A stretch of DNA of 64,000 bases from Urophycis tenuis (Eukaryota > Chordata > Actinopteri > Gadiformes > Phycidae), in contig JAXIVH010000124.1 of assembly GCA_036785325.1 (NCBI GenBank), positions 327,501-391,500 on the forward strand, read 5' to 3'. Under the pieces are notes generated by a model. The model was not told where the DNA came from. It was given only the letters and a program-made list of their open reading frames with translations, and made no database searches. Each line of letters opens with the position of its first letter. Within the stretch, counting starts at the first letter, position 1. A program made the translations under genes and the position numbers. Shown piece by piece: positions 17,215 through 26,723 of this stretch.

Positions 17215-17440
17215 TATTATTAAGACAGAATCATGATTAAATACAACATCGTGAAAACGAAAAAATAATAAAAACTACTGATTACAAATACATCACTAAA
17301 TACGACAGTGTGAAAACGAAAAAAAAAACTACTTAAGACAAAATCAGGACTAAATACAACAGTGTGAAAACGAAAAAAAAAATAAATAAAAACTACTGAT
17401 TACGAATACACCAAATACAACAGTGTGAAACGAAATGAAC
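17215..17440. repeat. Short AT-rich tandem repeat
   Basis: Four diverged copies of a roughly 50-60 bp unit with ACTAAATACrACAGTGTGAA (r = A or G) followed by an A-rich run and AACTACTGATTAC. Confidence 0.7.
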
Positions 17441-17472
17441 AAAACATTAAAACGAGGACCACTCATGGTAGC

Positions 17473-18234
17473 CTACAGCATGGTGAGTTGTTCCCGTTTA
17501 GTCTTGTCATCCCCGACCTCCTGTTCCATCGCATCGCTTATCACATCACTGATTTGTCTCCCTGCTCTCAGTTCGTGTAAAAGACCCATACCGTATTTTT
17601 GATTCTCCCAACCCGCCTTGATGTTCAGCGCAGTTAGAAAGTTTGCAATGGCAGGGATAAGCCTATCGGTGTAGAGCTTACCCGCCAACCACTCAAAGTG
17701 CTCGTCAAAGAAGTCTGGCTCTAGCACATCCAGACACCTGTGCTGTCTCTGGCTAGGATGATTAATGGCACACCCCTCGCACATCTCGGCCCGGTAGATC
17801 TTTATAGTTTGACCCAGCAAGTGGAGCACGGCTATTCTTACGCTTTTAAAGAAAGCATCGAACATCCATCCGTCCGTCTGGTCCTCAACCTCGGATGGTG
17901 GTGGTGGAGTCGGCGGCCAGGCGGGATTCCCCCACGGGGACGTACAGGCTCGTCTTCAGCGTATAGGTGAAGCGGGAAAAGCAGGTGGGGCGGCGGGGTC
18001 GATCGTCTCCTCCTCTGTCAAAAACACGGGGGTCAGGATGAGGAGTTGGGAAGCAGGCGGTGTATCGGGAGAAGCAGGTGGGGTGGCGGGGTCATTCGTC
18101 TTCTCCTCCGTCAAAAAAACAGGAGTCGGGATGAGGAGTTGGGAAGCAGGCGATGTATCGGGAGAAGCCGGCGAATCGGTCGGAGTGTCGGCATCATTCT
18201 CCCCCGTCAAAAGCACCGGAGTCGGCATGAACAT
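17473..18234 (-). pseudogene. Hypothetical protein of the virus-like element with Pro/Thr-rich repeats, one in-frame stop
   Basis: The upstream part (18,234 to 17,956) is a low-complexity N-terminus with three repeats of a unit like PTPVFLTEEKTNDPATPPAS. The downstream part (17,865 to 17,473, starting MFDAFFKSVRIAVLHLLGQT) is a globular-looking 130-residue stretch with Cys and His (CEGCAINHPSQRQHRC). Both are in the same frame and are separated only by a TGA at 17,956-17,958. The function is not recognised; the position in the element supports a late or structural accessory role. Confidence 0.5.
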
Positions 18235-18367
18235 CTCTGGTACCAGGCGTCGTAGTGCGGTTTCTCGGGAAGAGGGACATGACTGCTCTCGGTTGCTCGT
18301 TCCCCATGGTGTGGCTAGGAGCCTGTTTTATAGTAGGCCTAGGTGGTATCCTTGCGACGAAGTGTAC

Positions 18368-18370
<3 letters not shown>

Positions 18371-18419
<49 letters not shown>

Positions 18420-18427
18420 GGGGGGGG
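18371..18427. repeat. (GT)n followed by poly(G)
   Basis: About 31 bp of GT followed by about 26 G. Confidence 0.95.
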
Positions 18428-18429
18428 TA

Positions 18430-19040
18430 CGGAGAAAGTAGAGAGAACAAAAACCAACAAAGTGAGGTTGCTGGCAAAATGATTCCCTCGCAAAAACTTA
18501 TTCTCTCGGACACCACGCTTCACCAATACACAGGCTTGGGCAAATGTGTAATGTGTAATGTGTGGGAACCCAGATCGACATTTGTCTCATTACGTGTTGA
18601 ATGTGTTGCAATTCACGATTTCCCCCATTTTCACATTGGTTGCAGGGTTCGGATCAGTGAGTCTGAGTGTGAATGAATTGAACCATGAACCACTCTCTCG
18701 CGGGTCAAAAGGGTGCGCGCGTGAACGGAAGATCCGCGTGCATGTGCGTGCATGTGCGCGTGAAAGGAAAATCCGCGTGCACGTGCGTGTGCTTCGGAAG
18801 GGGGCGTGGCTTATGGGGTAATTAAACTGTCAAAAAGAGTTTGAAGGAAGGTGGATACATCCTTCTCTCTGGGGTCATCCTCCCCCAGAAGATTATTTGT
18901 GATTTCCACATACAAATGAAGCATTCTGGTGCATTCTGACAAAATAACAAAGACAAAATAAAACATTTCCTTACAAACGAACAGGGCTGGAGAACTAAGT
19001 TTTCACTTAATTTATTTGCTTTGTTTATGGGAATTATACA
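18430..19040. other. No gene seen; short GC-rich duplication
   Basis: No conserved frame. At 18,715-18,790 a short unit with GTGAACGGAAGATCCGCGTG is repeated once as GTGAAAGGAAAATCCGCGTG amid GTGCGTG runs. Confidence 0.5.
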
Positions 19041-19600
19041 CAAGTTAAAATTCAATTCAATTTATAGAGCATCAAAACATTACACGACTCATGGCGCTTG
19101 ACAATGTTGAACATTCAGAGAGAGCCCATAACAGGGGCGAGGAAAAACTCCCTATAATTGGATAATAATATAGGAAGAAACCTCATGCAGATCCACAACT
19201 CAAGGGCCTGACCCATCTGCCTAGGGTCAGTTACAGGGCAGTAAGGTTTGTATACATGATAAATGAATAGGTGAGTTACGTGTAGAGAAATTTCCCAGCT
19301 TGGAATTAATAGAACATTAATAGAACATGGTGTCTAGAGCCACCTGGGGTGTAGCCTATGTAACAAAGATGTAGGATGGTTACATAACCAGTATGATAAT
19401 GCATGAATCCCATTTAGTGTCAGAAAGTTCAAATAGTCCAGTGTAGGGATGACTTGTCATAGCTATTGGGAATTGTCTTAGGGCAGTAGTGGATCGCTAT
19501 AGCGCAGGCCAGGAATCCGGTCAAGGGGACAGCAACAGGCGATGGTAGGGAGTCATAGGATGGGACTTCAGGTGCGATGAGGGCCAAATACAAGGATGGC
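19040..19600. repeat. Probable interspersed fish repeat
   Basis: The sequence AATTCAATTTATAGAGC, then GGCGCTTGACAATGTTG, CTCCCTATAATTGGATAATA and CAAGGGCCTGACCCATCTGC is of a type I recognise as a widespread interspersed repeat in fish genomes. No coding potential is seen; the family is not assigned. Confidence 0.5.
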
Positions 19601-20133
19601 TGATGACTGGTAATGGTTTACCTCACAAGTGAGGTAAGTGGGAAGAGAGAGAGATATATAGAGTGGGTTAGTCGTGCTGTAAGTTTCATGATGGTTAGTA
19701 TTAATAAGTGTATCAATGGTACTATGGAGTGTTACACTATAGAGAGAAAAGGCAAGAGAGGGAGAGTTGAGAGAGAGAGGAAGAAGAGGAAGTTGAACGA
19801 TATGACAGAGAGAAAAGGTAAGAGGGAGAGTTGAGAGAGAGACAGAAGGAGAAACAATATGCACACTGAAGGCATGATGCCACCATAGGAAAGATAGACT
19901 AGCTATAATGTATAGCCACTGTCCATCTGATTGTCTAGTTAGCTAGCGCTAATACCCCCCCTAAACAATCTGGACTGTGGTCCTAACTTTTACCCCTGTT
20001 GGCTTTTACATTCTTTATCTTCAACATCTATTTCAACTTTATGTTGTTCAAGTATGTCATTTCTTCATTTCATTAATTTAATTGACAAGCAATTCTATTA
20101 CGGTCATACTCTCCTATTTTTCCATAATCCACT

Positions 20134-20857
20134 CCCTCTCGTGACTAATTGCTAAAATAGCAGAGTGCCTACTTCCTTCACCTAAAAGAGGGCGTGGACG
20201 TTCTGGGACGTTCTGGGACTCATTGCGTCTATGTAATAAGATGTATATGGTGGACAGTGAACGTCTTTAATGCGGAAGAGAAAATGACTTGTAACTTAAT
20301 ATCTTAGGTTTTTTTAAATATGCCGTTTGTTTTCTAACAAAACTAACTGAAAGCATTGATAGTGCTAAAAAATTTAGCTAAATACAAATAATCAACGTCA
20401 AGCGAAAAGTCGATCCATACCTTTGGATCATCGCAGTAACCCATGGCTGAGTTGCTAAAGGTGAGTGAAAACTTTGATTAGTGTCTAAATTAACTTCAGA
20501 TTCCGTCAGACCAGGGCCACGAATAAACTGGCAATCTAATGAATAGGCCTACATGGTCTTATATAAGAACAAGTCATGTCGCTTTGATAACATAATAAAA
20601 CTTATGTTTTAGAATTTGGAAATGGTTAACAGACGTTGTTGTCAAGTGTATTTTGACACAATGGCTTCCCAAACTTGATAAAGGAAGGACATAACCAGAC
20701 TCAGGATTTCACTCGTTCTTTTAGTTTATTTTCCAGTAACCAAGGAAGGTGAAAAACCTTCAAACAAACAATAAAACAGATGTAAATAAAATACAGCATT
20801 CAGCATCAACCAAGGTAAGTACATTTCAATGCAAGTGTATTTTAGCAATGGCGTTCC
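20134..20857 (+). repeat. Tandem duplicate A of VPS4B promoter plus exon 1
   Basis: This unit (VPS4B promoter, exon 1, part of intron 1 and part of an inserted sequence) is repeated in tandem at about 20,858-21,550. It starts near TTATTTTTCCATAATCCACT and includes AGAGGGCGTGGACGTTCTGG. The two units are nearly identical, so the duplication is recent. Exon 1 at 20,443-20,460 codes MAELLK with a good GTGAGT donor. Confidence 0.85.
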
Positions 20858-21552
20858 TTATTTTTCCATAATCCACTCCCTCTCGTGACTAATTGCTAAA
20901 ATAGCAGAGTGCCTACTTCCTTCACCTAAAAGAGGGCGTGGACGTTCTGGGACGTTCTGGGACTCATTGCGTCTATAAGATGTCTATGGTGGACAGTGAA
21001 CGACTTTAATGCGGAAGAGAAAATGACTTGTAACTCAATATCTTAGGTTTTTTTAATATGCCGTTTGTTTTCTAACAAAACTAACTGAAAGCATTGATAG
21101 TGCTAAAAATAATCATATTTAGCTAAATTCAAATAATCAACGTCAAGCGAAAAGTCGATCCATACCTTTGGATCATCGCAGTAACCCATGGCTGAGTTGC
21201 TAAAGGTGAGTGAAAACTATGATTAGTGTCTAAATTAACTTCAGATTCCGTCAGACCAGGGCCACGAACAAACAGGCAATCTAATGAATACATATAAGAA
21301 CAAGTCATGTCGCTTTGATAACATAATAAAACTTATGTTTTAGAATTTGGAAATGGTTAACAGACGTTGTTGTCAAGTGTATTTTGACACAATGGTTTCC
21401 CAAACTTGATAAAGGAAGGACATAACCAGACTCAGGATTTCACTCGTTCTTTTAGTTTATTTCCAGTAACCAAGGAAGGTGGAAAACCTTCAAACAATAA
21501 AACAGATGTAAATAAAATACAGCATTCAGCATCAACCAAGGTAAGTAGCTAT
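20858..21552 (+). repeat. Tandem duplicate B of VPS4B promoter plus exon 1
   Basis: Second copy of the unit described for 20,134-20,857. Its exon 1 at 21,188-21,205 again codes MAELLK and has a GTGAGT donor. This is the nearest first exon to the MIT exons at 22,249. Confidence 0.85.
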
Positions 21553-22638
21553 ACATTTCAATGCAAGTGCATTTTATTAAATAAAAAGTTAACAAAACAT
21601 TAAACATACATTAACTGTTGTTTCGTTAAATATTAAAGTACTGTGTAAATTTAGGAATTGAAACAAACTTAACCATTTACTTATAAATTAACCTGTTTTT
21701 GCCTTATGCTGTAACCTAAAGTATTTTATACAGATCTTAATAAGAACATGTACTTCAATTTTTAACACTCATATTTAATACTTTTTTTTTTTTACCTTAA
21801 ATGAAATCAAGCATTTTAAACCGATTTACTGTAGATTTTAACAACCATTTTAACAGAAATACTCTTAATCAATTTATCAGTCATCCATATACGACGTAGC
21901 CAGAGATACAGAGATCACACTCAAACAGTCCAGTGAAGACGTGAGCTCACCGGTAGCCCTTCTGATTTGAGTCCTTTTTCCCATGCGTTCTGAGTTTGTG
22001 AGTTGGCTTCTTTTTCTTTGTTTCTGCCGTCCTCCTCTGCCTTTCCCCCTGCCGATCGACGCGTGTGCCCTATGCGTGTGCCTCTGGCGTATGCCGCTGC
22101 TGAGCTAATTGTGCCCACCTGGTGAGGCGCGCCCGCCGACACGCGCACGCAGCAGCATGCACACAGCCGCTCCTCTAGCCAGATCGCCGCAACAGACGTT
22201 AACCGGGTTATTTTTCTTATTCTGTCTTTCGTCTCCGTGTACTTGCAGAAAGCTATTGATCTCGCAAACAAGGCATCGGAGGAGGACAAAGCCCATAACT
22301 ATGAGGAAGCCCTTCGATTGTATCTGTATTCAGTGCACTACTTTCTCCATGTTGTCAAGCGTGAGTAACCCATTTACAAACATGAACCAAAGACGACATA
22401 CCATGACGTTATGTTTAATACCTGTGGACATGGATTATTGTTGTTATGTTTTATATTGTCATTATGTCTTCTTCTTACTTTAGATTATGTCCAAGGTGAA
22501 AGAGCAAAGCAGAGCATCAGGGCCAAGTGTATGGAGTATCTGGACCGAGCTGACCAGCTGAAGGAATACCTGGCTAAGAAAGAGAAGGCTCCCCCATCCA
22601 CGCCAGTCAAAGAGTCCCAGTCTGATGACAAAGAGTGA
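21188..22638 (+). CDS. VPS4B-derived MIT-only gene, copy C (94 aa)
   Basis: Proposed exons 21,188-21,205 (or the twin at 20,443-20,460), 22,249-22,360 and 22,484-22,638 (TGA 22,636-22,638). They sum to 285 nt, 94 aa plus stop, with the same phases as VPS4B exons 1-3. The product is a MIT domain ([20 protein letters not shown] ... YFLHVVK, then [20 protein letters not shown]) and a short charged tail ending ESQSDDKE. The stop lies in the old exon 3 donor (GAG TGA GAG), and exon 3 is followed directly by VPS4B 3' UTR sequence. There is no AAA domain. All splice sites and the frame are intact despite several substitutions against the parent. A functional product would bind ESCRT-III tails without the ATPase; expression is unproven. 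Confidence 0.7.
21369..22191. mobile_element. 823-bp insertion in the copy's intron 1, flanked by a 9-bp direct repeat
   Basis: Intron 1 sequence is interrupted here. ACAGACGTT is found at 21,360-21,368 and again at 22,192-22,200, and the uninterrupted site in VPS4B reads GGTTAACAGACGTTAACC. The insert begins GTTGTCAAGTGTATTTTGAC and ends in a GC-rich block (about 22,050-22,191). A truncated copy of its left end is in unit A (from 20,638). A 9-bp target duplication fits a retroposed or LTR-like insertion; no coding motif identifies it. Confidence 0.7.
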
Positions 22639-23105
22639 GAGAGCCAATCACACTTAATCACGCTTAACAAGTAATCCTACCTTCGATTTAGGATTTCTGA
22701 ATATTTGTTGTAGTATATCCACTCAAACCTACATCTATCCTCCATATTTGTGATGAAATTATGTTCCCCATTCCAACGAGTAACCATAATTTTGATTTAC
22801 TGTTAAATGGGATTCAACAATGTTGTTGTTTTGTTTTTTTGTTTTTTTACCAACGAAGAATGTTTTAAGGCCTTTGGCTAAACACTCAATTTTGCCTTTG
22901 CTTTGAGCACGTTACTCTTCTTCAGTGGATGGAGAATTATATTGCATAGGGGTGGGGAATATGGCAAAGCAGTGTTTACTCTTGTTCACTTCAGCTTTGG
23001 ACCCTTTTAATGTTTTTCCGAACTGAAAGGAACATCTGCATACATGGTAGCAGTACAGGCTGCGTTCCAAACCTTGGTATTATTGCAGGAAGTCCAGAAA
23101 CAACC

Positions 23106-23732
23106 ATGGCTGAGTTGCTACAGGTGAGTGAAAACTTTGATTAGTGTCTAAGTTAACTTGATTCCGTCAGACCAGGGCCACGAACAAACTGGCAATCTAA
23201 TGAATAAATAGTGTTATATAAGAACAAGTCATGTTGCTTTGATAACATAATAAAACTTATGTTTTAGAATTTGGCATTGGTTAACTGACATCAACACGGG
23301 TTATTTTTTCTTATTCTGTCTTTCGTCTCCGTGTACTTGCAGAAAGCTATTGATCTCGCAAACAAGGCATCGGAGGAGGACAAAGCCCATAACTATGAGG
23401 AAGCCCTTCGATTGTATCAGCATTCATTGCCTTACTTTCTCCATGTTGTCAAGCGTGAGTAACCCATTTACAAACATGAACCAAAGAAGACACACCATGA
23501 CGTCATGTTTATTACCTGTGGACATGGATTATTGTTGTTATGTTTTATATTGTCATTATGTCTTCTTCTCACTTTAGATGATGTCTGCGGTTATAGAGCA
23601 AAGCAGAGCATCAGGGCCAAGTGTATGGAGTATCTGGAACGAGCTGAACAGCTGGAGGAATACCTGGAAAAGAAAAAGAAGGCTCCCCCATCCAAGCCAG
23701 TCAAAGAGTCCCAGTCTGATGACAAAGAGTGA
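23106..23732 (+). CDS. VPS4B-derived MIT-only gene, copy D (94 aa)
   Basis: Exons 23,106-23,123 (MAELLQ), 23,343-23,454 and 23,578-23,732 (TGA 23,730-23,732), again 285 nt. The reading frame is open and all donors and acceptors are canonical. The protein keeps the three MIT helices ([20 protein letters not shown] ... then [20 protein letters not shown]) and ends [12 protein letters not shown]. Differences from copy C include HSLPYF for the parent HSVQYF and an extra run of Lys/Glu ([10 protein letters not shown]). The 5' leader differs from copies A/B (GGCTGCGTTCCAAACCTTGG), and its promoter would have to lie in the 3' UTR-like DNA of copy C. VPS4B 3' UTR sequence follows. Confidence 0.65.
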
Positions 23733-24185
23733 GAGAGCCAATAGGATCACACTTAATCACGCGAGTAATCCTACCTTCGATTTAGGATTTCTGAATATTT
23801 GTTGTAGTATATATCCACTAGAACCTTCATCTATCCTCCACATTTGTGATGAAATTATGTTCCCCATCCGATGAACCATACTTTCGAGTTACTGTTAAAT
23901 GGGATTCAACAATGTTGTTGTTTGTTTTTTACCAATGAAGAATGTTTTAAGGCCTTTGGCTAAACACTGAATTTTGCTTTTGCCTTCGAGCACGTAACTC
24001 TTCTTCAGTGGATGGAGAATTATATTGCACAGGGGTGGGAAATACGGCAAAGCAGTGTTTACTCTTGTTCACTTCAGCTTTGGACACTTATGTTTTTCCG
24101 AACTGAAGGGAACATCTCTGTACGTGTCAGAGGTACAGGCTGCGTTCCAAACCTTGGTATCATCGCAGGAAGTCCAGGAACACCC

Positions 24186-24779
24186 ATGGCTGGCACGCAA
24201 CAGGTGAGTAAATACTTTGATCAGTGTGTCTAAGTTAACTTCTGATTCCGTCAGACCAGGGCCACGAACAAACTGGCAATCTAATGAATACATGGTGTTA
24301 TATAAGAACAAGTCATGTCGCTTTGATAACATAATAAAACTTATGTTTTAGAATATGGCATTGGTTAACTGACATCAACACAGGTTATTTTTTCTTATCC
24401 GGTCTTTCGTCTCCATGTAGATATATTTAGATCTTGCATCAGTGGAGGACAAAGCCCACAACTATGAGTATTCAGTGCAATGCTTTTTCCATGGTAACAA
24501 CTGTGAGTAACCCATTTACAAACATGTAGAACTAAAGACGACATACCATAACATCATGTTTATTACCTGTGGACATGGATTAATGTTATTATGTTTTGTA
24601 TTGTTATTATGTCTTCTTGGCACGTCAGATGATGCGCACGGTGACGATGCGAAGCAGACCATCAGGGCCATAGATCAGGGCCAAGTGTAAGGAGTATCTG
24701 GACCGAGCTGAAGAACCTGGATAAGAGAAGGCTCCCCCATCCAAGCCAGTCAAAGAGTGTGATGACAAAGAGTGAGAGA
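24186..24779 (+). pseudogene. VPS4B-derived MIT copy E, broken
   Basis: The exon 1 equivalent at 24,186-24,203 codes MAGTQQ. The exon 2 equivalent at 24,421-24,502 is shortened by internal deletions but stays in phase. The exon 3 equivalent starts at 24,629 and has a 13-bp duplication (ATAGATCAGGGCC) near 24,670, which shifts the frame into a TAA at 24,688-24,690. The predicted product would be about 53 aa without the third MIT helix. It is followed by a full VPS4B-like 3' UTR with AATAAA at 25,532-25,537. Confidence 0.75.
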
Positions 24780-24799
24780 GCCAATAGGATCACACTTAA

Positions 24800-25775
24800 T
24801 CACGCTTAATTAGTAACCCTACTTTCGATTTAGGTTTTCTGAATATTTGTTTTAGTATATCCACTAGAACCTAAATCTATCCTACATATTTGTGATGAAA
24901 TTATGTTACTCATTCCGATGAGTAACTCTACTTTCGATTTACTGTTAAATGGGATTCAACAATGTTTTTTTTTTATCAATGAAGAATGTTTTAAGGCCTT
25001 TGGCTAAACACTCAATTTTGCCTTCGCTTTCGAGCACGTAACTTTTCTTCAGTGGATGGAGAATTATATTGCATAGGGGTGGGGAATACGGCGAAGCAGT
25101 GTTTACTCTTGTTCACTTCAGCTTTGGACACTTTTAATGTTTTTCCGAACTGAAAGGAACATCTGCAGACATGTTAGCTTTATATGCTGCGATAAAGAAT
25201 CATATATATATATATTTTTTTTCAAATGGGAATTTTATTGTTTTCTCCCAATTATACCATTATTTACTGGAAAATGTGTTAAAATACTTTGACTGGTTTA
25301 GGCATACAATCATCAAATTAAATAATTGCACATTTTGTTTTCTCTCACTCAGGGTTATATATTATGTGTAATGGATCGGTTTATTTTGGGGGGTTCTTAA
25401 TATATGCAACCATTTGTCAGTGTATTTTAGGGTTCTAGTTTTCACTGTATTTATTTAAAAGTTAATGCGCAGCATTGTAACATCTTTCTGTACTGTTTGG
25501 ATTCTAATGGGAGTGTTTGGTCATGAATATAAATAAAGTGACTATGGGACACAGTTTTAATGTTATGAATATATTTAATAGTTAAAATACACGTCCTTGC
25601 TAAATGTAGGTAAATGCAGGATGAGGTTTTTTTTTTAGCAGGTGAAGTAAAGTAGAAAGATAAGTTGATATCAATGAATGGAACAGATGAAAGACAAATT
25701 ATAAGACATGTGAACTAATATATGTGGCCTCGTTATGAAGTCCTAAAGAATTGCAATAGACAGGCCTAATCATAT
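24800..25775 (+). other. Duplicated VPS4B 3' UTR and downstream flank
   Basis: Highly similar to 5,900-6,876, including the poly(A) signal (25,532-25,537) and the sequence past it (GTCCTAAAGAATTGCAATAG). It marks the right end of the duplicated block. Confidence 0.85.
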
Positions 25776-25779
25776 TGGC

Positions 25780-26720
25780 TAAAGATGTAAAACGATGGTG
25801 CATTGAAATGTTTGTGCTTGACACAATATAGCAATAGGAGTGGATATAGGCAGTTCATATAAATAACAGGTATGGCAATAAGTTTACCAAGCCACTTTGG
25901 AGTGCAGGACGTATTGAGGCTTATTAAAGAGTCATCAAAGTGTACCTTGTACCTGATCCATTTGCACATACGATTTCTACCCACACATACATAATGTCAC
26001 ACGTCTGTGAAAATCAGTAAAGAGTGATTCACCAGCTGCCAGCAGAGAAGACATGAAAAGATATGGCATGCAGTTAAAGCAGTCAAGGAGAGGGAATTCC
26101 CTTTTCACACAGTAAAGTCGAAATGAAATAGTTTGACTTCACAATGATGACATCAGTTGATTCAACCGTGACCGGATACCTCAAGATCAACACTGAAAAT
26201 AAATCATGCCATGTTCATATTTGTGTATCCAGACATAAAACATATGTAAAAACAAATAAAACCGGTAGAAATCAGGTTTGGTATCGGCAATGCAACAGCA
26301 AAAACATCAAGTTATTCAAATAAATAGGACTAACATTTAAATGGCTTCAACCATGTTTGGTCTAAAATAAACAAGGTCAAGAGAACCTGAAATGTAATTT
26401 AACCTGAAATGACTTCTTTCCTCACCAATTTACCTTATTCTTTGACTCTTCAGAATACATTCAATTTCATTTGAAACAAAGGGACTGAGGACCTGCCACA
26501 ACAATGACGTTAGTAATACTTTAAAGTGCTAACAGTGTTACATCAGTAGAAGATATACTTGAAGCCTTTGGTAAAAGACACACGTAGGGGTTATTTCAGT
26601 GGCACTTAACAATCATGCCTAACATTGAGACTCGGGTTTTGACTCTCTATGGGTGGGGAGAGGAAGCTACGTCACCGGAATACATGGGCTATGAAGTTTG
26701 CAAGCAGGCGATGGCGAAGA
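25780..26720. other. Intergenic DNA and PLEKHB2 3' UTR
   Basis: No coding exon seen. The right part must hold the PLEKHB2 3' UTR on the minus strand. Confidence 0.6.
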
Positions 26721-26723
26721 CCA

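Larger units (their letters stand above)
13628..18234 (-). mobile_element. Decayed Polinton/Maverick-like virus-like element
   Basis: At least five gene remnants lie in one direction on the minus strand: a Pro-rich/hypothetical frame (17,473-18,234), an integrase (16,212-17,069), a conserved structural-type protein (15,332-16,068), a small basic protein (14,419-14,892) and the F54H12.2-like protein (13,628-14,402). The gene set and the single orientation match F54H12.2/F54H12.3-type elements. No protein-primed DNA polymerase, packaging ATPase or terminal inverted repeat was found, so the copy is incomplete. The left edge is cut by a DNA transposon and the right edge is not defined. Confidence 0.7.

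Noticed and set aside
20443..24780. Fusion transcripts stringing several MIT domains together
   Set aside because: The end of exon 3 (phase 2) does not match the start of exon 2 (phase 0), so exon 3 to next-copy exon 2 splicing would break the frame.
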